DNA of 64,000 bases from Sinorhizobium psoraleae (GTDB lineage Bacteria; Pseudomonadota; Alphaproteobacteria; Rhizobiales; Rhizobiaceae): contig NZ_JABEKV010000002.1 in the NCBI RefSeq assembly GCF_013283645.1, forward strand, positions 627,798 through 691,797. Direction: 5' to 3'. How positions within the stretch are numbered: position 1 is the stretch's first letter; every line of letters starts with the position of its first letter. A model generated the notes under the pieces. The model was given only the letters and a program-made list of their open reading frames with translations, ran no database searches and was not told the origin of the DNA. Position numbers and translations under genes: made by a program. Shown piece after piece: positions 18,658 through 27,643 of the stretch.

Positions 18658-20994
18658 TTAGGCCGCTTCCCAGACCTGGTTGAGAATGCGGGCAGCCAGC
18701 GCCGCCTTGTCCTGCGGAAGGAAGCGGCCGTAGTGCTTGGCGACCATGTCCGCCGTATCCTGGATGGCGTAGCTTGCCTGCTCGTAAGAGCCAGTCTGCT
18801 TCAGGATGTGGGTCGCCAGAACATCACGAACGTTATGGGGGCCATGGGGCAGCAGGCCTTTGATCGCCCCTCGCCCGGTATAGGGGTTGTAGATGCCATA
18901 ACGCTGGATGGTGAGCCGCCACGCCTCATAGAAGCTGGTGATGTCGTAGGCGGCGTCGGTACTCGTCGTCTTGACCGTCTTCACGAAAAACGTCCCGGGA
19001 TCGGCAGCACCTTTAAGAAGTACCGAACGGTGGCGCTCGACGTAATCATCAATGTGGCGGTAGAGGTCGAGCAGATCGGGCAGCACCAGCCTAAATGGTT
19101 TGTCTCCGAAGAACGACGAATGGGCGTTCTTGAAAGCCACCGCCGGGATCAACACCTCCCAGCCACCGTCTCGGTCACTCCAGCGGATTTCACCACGCTT
19201 GAGCTTTTCGAGCACGCGCTCCGAACGGGGCATTTGTCCGCGCGGGCATAGCATCAACTGCCGCAGGTTTTTCTGGCGAAGTCCAAGGTGCAGTCCTAGC
19301 CTCAGCATGAGGAACGAGCGAACCGCCTCGGCAGCCGGACGCGGATAGCGCTCCTCATCAGGCATCAGCCTGATGATCTCCTCGGTGATCCTCCGATATT
19401 CGCCGACAGGACTGTCAGCTTCGAGGACCGGCATGATCGGCTCGAACGGATCGCGATGGACCCGGGCGATGCGCTGGATTTCCTTCACACGGTGAGAGGC
19501 ATGTTTGTGAAAGTCCTCGCAAGCGCCGTGCCAATCCTCCCGGGCATAATCGATCTCGTTCTGCGAGACGAGACCGGCAATAGGCTGCACACGCGCCAGG
19601 AGTTCCGGATGTTGCCGAAGCCACCCGGTGCTTTCCTTGGTGATTGCCAAGGCGATCCGCAGCATGTCGACTTCCCACGCCGTGTAGAAACCCCGGCGGC
19701 TTTCGCGCCATTGCAGATACCAGTCCCAGACCCCCGGAAAGATTAGCAGTCCGAAGGTCAGTTGGCGCAGCGGCACCCCATATCCCTTGATCTCTCCCGC
19801 CTTTGACGCCGCAAGTGCGCCAAACATCAGGCCGAGATGCTCAATCTTCTGGGAGGCGGTTTCCTCGCCCCAGACACCGTTTCGCTGAAATCCGATCGAG
19901 GTCAGCGCGGATGTCTTGAAGCGGACCAAGTCCGCCATTTCCATCGCGAGCGTCGGCGGCGCATCGATGACGCCGGACAACAGGTCAGGGTCTTCGATCC
20001 AGGTCTCTTCATAGTTCGCCGGAACCGCGATCTTTCCATCACGCGGCGCGCGTCCACCGTAGGATACGCCGGGAAAGCGGATGGCATAGCGCTGCTTCGC
20101 CGCGGCAGCCTGAAATTTGCGATAGTCCGTCGACCCGCTGATGATCACGCGACGGACCCAATCCAAAATCTCCTCGCGCTTGGCGAACGGAAGCGAGTTG
20201 AAATCATCTGGTAGATGCCACGCGATCCTGCGTCGTTCCGCAGGCTCGAGACCAGAGAGATTGAAACCGGACGCCGACCGCGACTGATGCGGCAGCTTCG
20301 CTTTGAAGTAGCCCTCCGGGAGACGATAGCGGCGCTCGATACGGCCAAGGACATCGAAGCTGTCGGTGCTACGTGGCACACGCCGGCCTTCGATCCAGCT
20401 CAACAGTGTATTCTTGTCCATGGGCTCATCAGGTCGCACGACTGATCGATAGAGAACCCAGTAGGTCTCACCGTGGCGACGCATGTGGAGCTGGAGTGCG
20501 GCTGCGAAGTCGGCGGGGTCATCCCACTCGCGAAACAAAGGTTGCGGAAACTCGACTATCACGCCAGGCTTATGCACCGCGGGGGCGACCTGGGAACGCG
20601 CAAATTTCGGAAGTGCCGACTTGATTGTCGGTTTCGCTTTCTCGGCGCTGGCATTCTTTGCCCTCGTTGCGCCTCCGACCTTTCGGGACCCCTCTTGCAC
20701 CGCTCCAGCGGTTTTCTCGCCGTCCCTGTTCCAACGAACGATGGCATCAAACCCGGGGTCGATCAAACGGTGGTGCGATGCAAGCGATCGAGCATCGATT
20801 CCGGTCGTGCGGGCAACGACATCCCATTCTGTGCGGCCTCCCGTTCGGGGCGGTCCGCACCTTCGCTCGATAAGTCGTCGCATGTAGGCCCTAAGGGCTT
20901 CGGCTTCGTCGCTGGAGAAGGTGGTCGAGAGACGCAGTTCGCAATAGGCGTCGATCTTACGTTGGAAGGCTTTGATTGCAGTTAGCTTGGTCAT
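18658..20994 (-). CDS. Second large tyrosine recombinase-like protein
   Basis: A 778-residue protein unrelated at the N-terminus to the first integrase. The C-terminal third has the tyrosine-recombinase signature: arginine in LHLGLRQKNLRQLML (about residue 570), HNVRDVLATH (about 721) and tyrosine in KHYGRFLP (about 753). The N-terminal 500 residues include a basic linker (about residues 95-150) and a part with PYRLP/LSWIEGRRVPRS segments resembling DNA-binding helices. It follows a 104-residue small gene in the same direction. It could be a partner recombinase or move its own sub-element; role is inferred. Confidence 0.8.
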   Translation of the reverse strand: MTKLTAIKAFQRKIDAYCELRLSTTFSSDEAEALRAYMRRLIERRCGPPRTGGRTEWDVVARTTGIDARSLASHHRLIDPGFDAIVRWNRDGEKTAGAVQEGSRKVGGATRAKNASAEKAKPTIKSALPKFARSQVAPAVHKPGVIVEFPQPLFREWDDPADFAAALQLHMRRHGETYWVLYRSVVRPDEPMDKNTLLSWIEGRRVPRSTDSFDVLGRIERRYRLPEGYFKAKLPHQSRSASGFNLSGLEPAERRRIAWHLPDDFNSLPFAKREEILDWVRRVIISGSTDYRKFQAAAAKQRYAIRFPGVSYGGRAPRDGKIAVPANYEETWIEDPDLLSGVIDAPPTLAMEMADLVRFKTSALTSIGFQRNGVWGEETASQKIEHLGLMFGALAASKAGEIKGYGVPLRQLTFGLLIFPGVWDWYLQWRESRRGFYTAWEVDMLRIALAITKESTGWLRQHPELLARVQPIAGLVSQNEIDYAREDWHGACEDFHKHASHRVKEIQRIARVHRDPFEPIMPVLEADSPVGEYRRITEEIIRLMPDEERYPRPAAEAVRSFLMLRLGLHLGLRQKNLRQLMLCPRGQMPRSERVLEKLKRGEIRWSDRDGGWEVLIPAVAFKNAHSSFFGDKPFRLVLPDLLDLYRHIDDYVERHRSVLLKGAADPGTFFVKTVKTTSTDAAYDITSFYEAWRLTIQRYGIYNPYTGRGAIKGLLPHGPHNVRDVLATHILKQTGSYEQASYAIQDTADMVAKHYGRFLPQDKAALAARILNQVWEAA

Positions 20995-21237
20995 TTCACT
21001 TCATGCTGTTCGTTACTCGGACCCTCTATGCGAGGGGGCCGGTCGAGCTAAGCCAAGCAGATTAACGGAGGATTGGAGCAGCAGACTGCTTCTCCGGAAA
21101 TCCGATTCAGAATCAAACGGCGTTTTACGAAGTAATGGGGGGAGAAGTCGTCATTCCATCAAACGCCGTTAGGCGTTGGATCGGCTTCGTCGAGCAAACA
21201 TATCCGATACCAAAGGACCGTGCGGACCCAGGCGCGC
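20995..21237. other. Spacer between small gene and recombinase 2
   Basis: No gene seen. It carries ATCAAACGGCGTT (about 21113-21125) and ATCAAACGCCGTT (about 21158-21170), a closely related pair that could be operator half-sites for the downstream recombinase gene. Confidence 0.4.
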
Positions 21238-21552
21238 TCAAATCTCCTGGTCGAGGCCGTCGGGATGGATCAGGTGGATTTTCCTGCGGAACGGCGAGCC
21301 GCCCGTCCGGTACTTTGCGACCAAATCGTCGAACACTGCGTCGCATTCACGCTCATCGAACCCCTGATCGGTCAGCATCGAGACGATCTTGTTCTGGAAC
21401 TTCTCAAGCTCCAACTGCTGCCCCTTCTCGATCGCCCGCCGGATCAGCCAAAACAGCGCCACCCGGGCCACGTCATCTCTGTCGGGCCGCTTCGCCCTCT
21501 TGTTGGCGTCGCGAAGCGCCTTCTGTCGTTGCCTGGCTATCTTCAGGGTCAT
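21238..21552 (-). CDS. Small helical protein beside recombinase, unknown function
   Basis: A 104-residue charged, helical protein (MTLKIARQRQKALRDANKRAKRPDRDDVARVALFWLIRRAIEKGQQ...). The ATG at 21552 is chosen because GGGAGGAGC lies 3-6 bases upstream; an earlier in-frame ATG at 21582 has none. No family recognised. Genes of this size next to large recombinases often encode directionality or accessory factors, but there is no evidence for that here. The 243 bases between it and the recombinase gene hold two AAACG(G/C)CGTT boxes. Confidence 0.65.
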   Translation of the reverse strand: MTLKIARQRQKALRDANKRAKRPDRDDVARVALFWLIRRAIEKGQQLELEKFQNKIVSMLTDQGFDERECDAVFDDLVAKYRTGGSPFRRKIHLIHPDGLDQEI

Positions 21553-21665
21553 GCTGCTCCTCCCGCTGCTTACCCTCTTCAATGGTCAGGGGAACGGCCT
21601 GCCGGCGCAAGCCTTGTTCGGCGGAATCGGAAATATCGACCTTTGAATCGGCGGCGCAGAAAAAT

Positions 21666-21816
21666 GAATCAAATGAGCGCAATTTGTTTCGAATTGCGGG
21701 CACGTTATCTCAACCCGAGACAACGCAATCGGCTGCGAACGGCGTTGATGAATCGTCGTATTCGAATTCCGAATCAAAAATCCGGTGTTCGGAATCAAAT
21801 GAGCGCAATTTGTTTC
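21666..21816. repeat. Pair of 25-bp direct repeats
   Basis: GAATCAAATGAGCGCAATTT followed by GTTTC occurs identically at 21666-21690 and 21792-21816, 126 bases apart, in the gene-poor stretch 21553-21871. Additional GAATC-rich sequence lies between. It is upstream of the small gene/recombinase 2 and downstream of the DUF429-like gene, so it may be a recombination or regulatory site. Confidence 0.8.
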
Positions 21817-21871
21817 AGGTTGCCGGAGACTTGATGTGAGTTGCAGACAACGTGCCGCACCTCATCTCAAA

Positions 21872-22810
21872 TCACGCCACATCATCACGATGGTGCCCGA
21901 GGATCCAGCCCTCCCATTTGTGGACGGCATCGATTGCAGGAATGCCTTCACCCCGCCGACCGTCAACGACATCGAGCATACCCAGCAATCCGATGACGGC
22001 ATCGAAACGATCCTCGCCTGTCTTGTCCGAGCCGAAGCCATCGTCGATGATCGGCTGAAGCAGACCGGTATCGAGGTTCGGCCGCGCTGCAAGCCAGGGC
22101 ACTATACTCTGTCCCATCCGTATCCGGTCTGTGTGGCGCCGCTTGCTCCATCCACTTCGGGGCATGCCGATCTGACGGTACACGTCACTGGGATAGGTCT
22201 CAGTGACGATGACCCGGTTGCTGTCCGCGAGATCGACTAGGCTTCCGTCAAACGGCCACAGTCCGATTTCATTCAGTCTCGGCACGATGATTTCCCGCCA
22301 TCCCGAGATCGCACCCTTGCCGACCTGATTGCCGCCAAGCGTCCAGAACAACAGGCAGGCCGCCTGCCGATCGGCGGTCGCCCGTTCGCAGATGCGCAGG
22401 AGCGACAAAGCGTCAGAGATCCGAAGGGCGTCGAACAGATGGGCGCGCGCCGTGCCACCGGGACGGACGGGATAGAACGGGCGCTGCAGCGAGATATGGT
22501 CGCGATGATCAGCGACATTGTACCAGTCCGACCAGATCTCGGACCCGAATGATGTCAGCGCCTCCCGGAAAGAACCGAGGCCGATTGCTCGCGTATAGGC
22601 CGCCGGCAGGCCTATCGGGAAGTCGAAGCCGATGAGAAGCGCGCCAGGATCGGCCGCGCGACGCCGCAGCCGCTCGAACAGGCTCGACGTGTCACCGACG
22701 AGTTCCGGAGATTGAAGATGCCAGTCTTCGCCGCGCTTGGTGGCCACAGCCATCCAGCGCTTTTTGTGGTCCATGCTCCAATCGCAATGGGCGACAACCG
22801 CGACACTCAT
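21872..22810 (-). CDS. DUF429-like (RNase H-fold) protein
   Basis: A 312-residue protein. VAHCDWSMDHKKRWMAVA near the start, LLIGFDFPIGLPAAY (about residue 60), VTETYPSDVYRQIG (about 200) and EDRFDAVIGLLGMLDV (about 270) resemble the spaced acidic motifs of DUF429, a predicted RNase H-fold nuclease family. Conserved Asp/Glu residues (D10, D62, E203, D273 by rough count) could form a metal site. It is the last gene of a five-gene minus-strand run with the M41 protease and AAA+ ATPase; the 41-base gap and GGAGTGCAGG ribosome-binding site fit an operon. Function is unproven. Confidence 0.65.
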   Translation of the reverse strand: MSVAVVAHCDWSMDHKKRWMAVATKRGEDWHLQSPELVGDTSSLFERLRRRAADPGALLIGFDFPIGLPAAYTRAIGLGSFREALTSFGSEIWSDWYNVADHRDHISLQRPFYPVRPGGTARAHLFDALRISDALSLLRICERATADRQAACLLFWTLGGNQVGKGAISGWREIIVPRLNEIGLWPFDGSLVDLADSNRVIVTETYPSDVYRQIGMPRSGWSKRRHTDRIRMGQSIVPWLAARPNLDTGLLQPIIDDGFGSDKTGEDRFDAVIGLLGMLDVVDGRRGEGIPAIDAVHKWEGWILGHHRDDVA

Positions 22811-22851
22811 CCTGCACTCCGCTTCTCCTCATCGGCGCATGACTATCAGGT

Positions 22852-23628
22852 TTAGGGCGGCAGATCATCGTCTGTCAGGATCTGCAGCACAGCCTCTTCA
22901 TCCAGCGCCTGGGCATCGAACAGCGCCTTGGCCAAGGCATTGAAGGTCGGTCTGCGCCTCCTGAGGATTGCCGCCGCCCGGTCGAGCGCCGCCTCCAGCC
23001 TGGCGTGAACGCGAGAGGCCAGGTCGGGGTCACGGTCGAGAACCGCGCCCGGATCGCGATGGGGTCGATAGAGCAGCGGATGTTCAGTCCCGAAGCCAAG
23101 CGTCCGCTCCAAGTCGAAGCCGATCCTTGTCGCCCGCGCCAGATCACTGTCGTCGGAGCCACCGGAGCCGCTCGATACGCGCTTGAGCATCAGTTTTTCC
23201 GCTGCCCGCCCGGCCATGAGCATGGTCAGCATATTTTCGTACCAGTCTCGGGTATCGGTGGACCAGACATGGAAGCCGACGAGATTGTAGCCGCCCTGCC
23301 CGGTATCGATATTGAGCCCACGGACGGGACCGAGATCGAGTGCATGATGGACAACCGCATGCCCTGCCTCATGGAACGCCCACCGCCAACGCAGATTGTA
23401 GGGCACGGGCGGACGATGGCCGCGGATGCCGTCTTCGATATCCTCGAAGCAGATCGCCCGCTTGCCACGTCGCGCCTTCAATCGCGCCTCCCGGACGATG
23501 CGTTCAATATCGGCGCCCGTCAGCCCCATGGCCCGCGTCGCCAGACGCCGAAGGATCGCGTCGCCGGGATTGCTCTGTTGCGAGGCTGCCGGCGTTTCCG
23601 CCGTGTTGCCGTTCTCCGGCTCGGTCAT
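22852..23628 (-). CDS. Stand-alone M41 (FtsH-type) zinc metalloprotease
   Basis: A 258-residue protein with the AAA lid-like stretch ATRAMGLTGADIERIVREARLKARR followed by the M41 peptidase: HEAGH zinc motif at residues 86-90 and the downstream aspartate ligand in GSDDSDLARATRIG. In FtsH these parts are fused behind a membrane anchor and an AAA+ module; here there is no membrane span and the AAA+ module is the preceding gene, whose stop overlaps this start by four bases. It most likely assembles with that ATPase as a split soluble FtsH-like protease. Substrates are unknown. Confidence 0.85.
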   Translation of the reverse strand: MTEPENGNTAETPAASQQSNPGDAILRRLATRAMGLTGADIERIVREARLKARRGKRAICFEDIEDGIRGHRPPVPYNLRWRWAFHEAGHAVVHHALDLGPVRGLNIDTGQGGYNLVGFHVWSTDTRDWYENMLTMLMAGRAAEKLMLKRVSSGSGGSDDSDLARATRIGFDLERTLGFGTEHPLLYRPHRDPGAVLDRDPDLASRVHARLEAALDRAAAILRRRRPTFNALAKALFDAQALDEEAVLQILTDDDLPP

Positions 23629-25598
23629 CGGCCTGCTCCCTTTCGTTCGTCTTCCGCCTCTTTCTTCAGATGGTCGGCAACGATCCTCTTCAGCGAGAAC
23701 CCGTCATCGGTCTCCGACCGGGCGTCCGGTTCCTGCTCCCGGATCAGCGACATCACATCGTCGCCGAGATGATGCGCCAGGATTTGCGCGAGCGTCGGGA
23801 CACCGGGCTTCGGGATTTCGATATGGGTTTCCAGCCGTCCGGAGCGTTTGATCGCCTCGTCGATATCGTCGGGGCGGTTGGTAGCGCCGACGACGATGAG
23901 CCCCTCGCTCTTCACGGCGCCGTCGAGCAGTTCAAGCAGCTTGTTGACCACGGTATTCCAATAGTCGGCATGTTCGCGCTCGGCCGACTGCCGCTTGCCG
24001 ATGCCGTCGATCTCATCGATGAACAGGATCGCCGGTGCCATGGTACGCGCCTCGACGAAGGTCTTGTTCATCTTGTCGATCACGTCGTTGAGATGCCCGC
24101 CCTGAAGCCAGGTCGAGACGGAGGTTACGACCAGCGGAACCTGCAGGCTGTTGCACAGCGCCCGCGCAAAACTCGTCTTGCCGGTCCCCGGCGGGCCGGA
24201 CAGAAGCAGCTTGGTACTCATCTCCGACCAGACAAGGATGCTCGCGCGATAGTCGTCGAGGTCGGCTTTGAGATCGAGCGCCCAGTCCTTCGCCTTGCCG
24301 TAGCCGGAGAGCGTTTCGACGGTCACGGGTGGCCTATGGCCGGCCTCGTCAGTCGCCAGCAAAGGTTCCGGCTGGATCACTTCGGCGCCCGACGGCTTGT
24401 CCTTTTTCCAGCGGGTGCTGCTATCGCTGTCAGAAGGTTTTGGCTTCTCGTCCGACCCCGTGGGTTTGTCGGTGGAGGTGGCGGAAGGCTTCGATCCGGA
24501 TCCCCTTGCCTTCTCGCCACCATCGCCGTCCTCCTCCTCGAAGTCACCGCGATTGCGTTCGATGAGGATTGTAAGGACGTGCAGCACGTCCCGGACATGC
24601 CGTCCCGGCCGGAACGCAAGGACCAGATCCTCGAGCGACAGCCAGCGCGCATCGGAATCCGACGGCAGGCCCAGCGTCTCGATTCCCGCATTCGGATAGA
24701 GCACCTCGACGAGGTCAGAGACGAAGCTGCGCTCGAGCTTTCCCGTTTCCAACGACAAGTCGGCGGAGATGCGCAGGAGGGAGGGAATGTCCGACCGCTT
24801 CTCCGCGAGGGTAAGGATCGGGAAGCCGCGGGACAGCGCACTCAGCATCCGCCGACGCAGGGCTTTGCCGGTGACGCGATGCACCCCTGCGCCCGAGAAC
24901 GCCATGAGACGCCTGCGTGTCTCCCCTTCAACGACGTCGAAGTGATCGTCGTTGAACATGTGATCGGACTCGATGATCGCGAAGGGACCGCCAGGCACCA
25001 GCCGGGACTTTTCCAGAAGCCGCGTCACTTCCCGCTCAAAGCCTTCGAGTGGCGCGTGGAGCGTGACGACCGGCGTCACACAGGTCAGGGTATGAACGAT
25101 CTCCCGAAGTGACCGTCCGCTACCTCTGACCGCGCGCGCCAACACCAGGGCCGTCACGGTGTGACTGACTAGCGGCGCCGCCGCCCGATCGACCAGACCG
25201 ACGGCGTAGGCACGCCGATCGATGCCGTTGCCCAGGGCCGCATCTTGCACCAGCACGCCACGCCGCGCCCGGGGGAAGGCCACCAGCCGGGAGGCGAGCG
25301 GCACGCCGCTGACCTCCGTCGTCACGGCAATCTCGCCGCCAGAGCTAGAGGCCGGATTGCCGGTCTCTTTAGGCGTGACCAGCCAATCGCCAAAGTTCCG
25401 CCGGAACCAGGCGCCATCCCGAATCGGATCGCCGCTCAGCCGCGTCGTGTCGAAGGCCGGGCTGTAGTGGAAGAGCAGATGACCATCGACATCGATGATC
25501 TTGCCTTCCAGCAGGCCGCTGCGCAAAGCGGCCCGACGCGCCTCGCGGCGGGCGAGATGCCGAAGACGGTGAACGAACAGGCGGGCGATCTTATCCAT
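23625..25598 (-). CDS. FtsH-like AAA+ ATPase (partner of the M41 protease)
   Basis: A 657-residue protein. The C-terminal third is a classic AAA+ module: Walker A GPPGTGKTS (about residue 465), Walker B ILFIDEID (about 523), sensor GATNRPDDID and arginine finger region KRSGRLETHIEI. The N-terminal ~370 residues form a novel region, followed by an acidic, Ser/Pro-rich linker (about 375-430). No membrane span is present. The ATG at 25598 overlaps the upstream stop (ATGGATAA), and its own stop overlaps the M41 start, so three genes are translationally coupled. Unfolding of substrates for the M41 protein is inferred. Confidence 0.85.
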   Translation of the reverse strand: MDKIARLFVHRLRHLARREARRAALRSGLLEGKIIDVDGHLLFHYSPAFDTTRLSGDPIRDGAWFRRNFGDWLVTPKETGNPASSSGGEIAVTTEVSGVPLASRLVAFPRARRGVLVQDAALGNGIDRRAYAVGLVDRAAAPLVSHTVTALVLARAVRGSGRSLREIVHTLTCVTPVVTLHAPLEGFEREVTRLLEKSRLVPGGPFAIIESDHMFNDDHFDVVEGETRRRLMAFSGAGVHRVTGKALRRRMLSALSRGFPILTLAEKRSDIPSLLRISADLSLETGKLERSFVSDLVEVLYPNAGIETLGLPSDSDARWLSLEDLVLAFRPGRHVRDVLHVLTILIERNRGDFEEEDGDGGEKARGSGSKPSATSTDKPTGSDEKPKPSDSDSSTRWKKDKPSGAEVIQPEPLLATDEAGHRPPVTVETLSGYGKAKDWALDLKADLDDYRASILVWSEMSTKLLLSGPPGTGKTSFARALCNSLQVPLVVTSVSTWLQGGHLNDVIDKMNKTFVEARTMAPAILFIDEIDGIGKRQSAEREHADYWNTVVNKLLELLDGAVKSEGLIVVGATNRPDDIDEAIKRSGRLETHIEIPKPGVPTLAQILAHHLGDDVMSLIREQEPDARSETDDGFSLKRIVADHLKKEAEDERKGAGR

Positions 25599-26133
25599 CG
25601 GCGCGCCCTTCGGTCTCCGCGGCAATAATTGCCGTTTCGGGGTTCCGCACCGGATCGCGCGACCGTGTCCGGAGGCGCCTTTGACGGTCGCGGTGACCGG
25701 ACATCGTGGAAGCCGCCAGCACACGTTCGCGCGGCGAACGACGCAGCGGATGGGTGTTCCCCGGAGGAGCGACCGAAGCAGGCGACGAGAGATGCTCGTT
25801 CGGGAAGCGGCCGAAATCCCGGTTGCGGCTTCGCAGCCAGTCGAGCAGCAGGCGGCATGCCGGGTCGCCGCCATCGGCAAGCGCATTCAGCCGCAGCATT
25901 ACGGGCTTCGGCACGTGGCCATCCAGCAAAGGACCTTGCCGGACGAAGGCGAGCGCCAGGCCGATTAGGATGGCGGGATCGTCAGCGGAACCTGGATGCT
26001 GGTCGACGCCAGCGGATACGAGGCAGGGAATAGTCGCGAGCCTGCCGTGAAGGCAGGGCAATGCGATGGTATCGGGCGTGACCGCTTCACAACGGAAGCC
26101 GGCCACAGACGGGCTGTGGGTATCGATGGACAT
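25591..26133 (-). CDS. Unknown 180-residue protein of the AAA+/M41 operon
   Basis: A protein of about 180 residues with no recognised domain. The first ~100 residues look folded (AILIGLALAFVRQGPLLDGHVPKPVMLRLNALADGGDPACRLLLDWLRSR); the rest is Arg/Ser/Pro-rich and probably disordered. Start ATG at 26133 follows GAGGAGACAGTC. Its stop overlaps the start of the ATPase by eight bases. An adaptor or substrate-delivery role would fit its place but is speculation. Confidence 0.6.
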   Translation of the reverse strand: MSIDTHSPSVAGFRCEAVTPDTIALPCLHGRLATIPCLVSAGVDQHPGSADDPAILIGLALAFVRQGPLLDGHVPKPVMLRLNALADGGDPACRLLLDWLRSRNRDFGRFPNEHLSSPASVAPPGNTHPLRRSPRERVLAASTMSGHRDRQRRLRTRSRDPVRNPETAIIAAETEGRADG

Positions 26134-26241
26134 GACTGTCTCCTCGCCGGAGCGCATGGCCTCCAGCGTTGTCGGAATGGAAGAAGGGGAAGCGGGCCGC
26201 GCACGTCTCGGCGCGGCCGCGATCAGTGCCGCTGGCTAGCG

Positions 26242-27309
26242 CTAGTGCCGGCGCGGACGGCGGGCGAAGCCGACCCGGATACGGACCGGTTCCGGTTCGT
26301 CATCCGGATCCTCGTCGAAGCAGCCAAGATCGCAATGGCCATCATCCTCGTCCGGCGCGGCCATCGCCTGCTCTTCCTCGTAGCTGAGCGCCGGACCGTT
26401 CAACGCGATCCGCGGCTTACCGGAGATGGTGGAAGTGTGCGCATCCGACACCACCGTCGCCATGATACCGAGGGCCTCGCGCGCCTCCGCCTCAAGAAGC
26501 TGCTGCACGCGACGACCGAAGCGGAGACGCAATTCCGCCATACAGGCGGCGACGCCATCGATCTCGAGCAGGTCGTCGATCTCAGACAGGGCCCAGATGC
26601 CGGTGGCATGATCGCTCGGGCGGCTGGCGCCGTCGACAATGGCAACCTCAACCGTATCGACCATCGTCCGCTTGTGATTCTTGTACAGCCAGTCCGGCAA
26701 CACCATCGCCGACGCCATCATCTTCAGCTTCAGCTCCTCGATACGGCTGGTGTCGCCGTAGGAGGCGAGCGACCGCTTGAGGTCGAGGATGTAGGCCGTA
26801 TGCCGCGCGCGGTTCACGACGATGAGGTCCGGCGTGTAACTGCCCTTCGCCGGCGCCTCGCAGTCGAGTTTGACCCCATCAAGACTCTGCCAGTCGTTTC
26901 CGGAGACGGCTTCGAGGGCGGCCTTGACCAGCGGCAGCTTCAAGGACTGGGTCAGCACGGTGATGTTCGGGTTGGCCTTTGCCAGACGCTCGACCGCCTG
27001 CTCGAGCAACTTGCCTTCCCGGAACGACACCGCGCGGACGAGCGAGGCGATGTGAACGTAGTGGCCGAGGATTTCGTCCTCGACCGGATCGCCGTCGGCG
27101 ATGGCGGCAATGGCGCGATCGATCAGCAGATCGAGTTCGGCTTCGCCTTCAGCGAAGCGAACGATGTGCGGATAGCGGCGCAGCGCGGCCGGCTCGCCAA
27201 GGCCGGTCCGGGCGCCGGGACCGGACGAACGGTGGGAGAAGACAGATGCCGCTGCTGCGGTCGAACGGAGAGCTTCCCCAGTGGGGACAGAGAGAGTATG
27301 CGTGGTCAT
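26242..27309 (-). CDS. Predicted PD-(D/E)XK nuclease
   Basis: A 355-residue protein. TPDLIVVNRARHTAYILDLKRS (about residues 159-180) is a PD-(D/E)XK signature, preceded by a helical region that could carry the upstream acidic residue. The C-terminus is acidic then basic (DEDDGHCDLGCFDEDPDDE...RRPRRH) with a possible CxLxC pair. It is the first gene of the run nuclease, unknown, AAA+, M41, DUF429-like, all on the minus strand. The ATG follows AAGGAA. Nuclease activity is predicted from the motif only. Confidence 0.65.
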   Translation of the reverse strand: MTTHTLSVPTGEALRSTAAAASVFSHRSSGPGARTGLGEPAALRRYPHIVRFAEGEAELDLLIDRAIAAIADGDPVEDEILGHYVHIASLVRAVSFREGKLLEQAVERLAKANPNITVLTQSLKLPLVKAALEAVSGNDWQSLDGVKLDCEAPAKGSYTPDLIVVNRARHTAYILDLKRSLASYGDTSRIEELKLKMMASAMVLPDWLYKNHKRTMVDTVEVAIVDGASRPSDHATGIWALSEIDDLLEIDGVAACMAELRLRFGRRVQQLLEAEAREALGIMATVVSDAHTSTISGKPRIALNGPALSYEEEQAMAAPDEDDGHCDLGCFDEDPDDEPEPVRIRVGFARRPRRH

Positions 27310-27562
27310 AGCCCGATTCCTTTTCGCGAAGGCTGAGGGTCAGGCCCTAGTCGATGTTACCAGCATCGGCTTGGGCCGCTTTGTGTCCGGTCTTCCGAAC
27401 GGCCTTACCCTGGCAGGACCGGGAGCCGGGCTCAAGGACCCAGAAGAGCAAAAAAGAACAAAGCCGGTACATAGTTAACGGCGGGCCCACGAGGTCCGGG
27501 ACCGATGAACGCTTCCGGCGATCGTCACATTCGCCGGCGCGTGTCCACTGGCCATCGAATGC

Positions 27563-27590
27563 AAAAAGAAAAGGCCGACGTGCGGCCCTT
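27563..27590 (-). terminator. Rho-independent terminator after the DUF3102-like gene
   Basis: GGCCG at 27573-27577 pairs with CGGCC at 27583-27587 around a 5-base loop, and on the minus strand is followed by TTTTCTTTTT (27572-27563). It separates the 27644 gene from the nuclease operon, whose promoter should lie in 27310-27560; that 250-base stretch shows no gene. Confidence 0.75.
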
Positions 27591-27643
27591 TCGAATTTGG
27601 TGGGAAGGCCGGGATTCCGGCCGCCCGGTCTTGGGTCAAGCGA

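Noticed and set aside
23340-25112. 590-codon plus-strand open frame opposite the AAA+ and M41 genes
   Set aside because: The minus strand carries intact Walker and HEAGH motifs and coupled starts and stops; this frame shows none.
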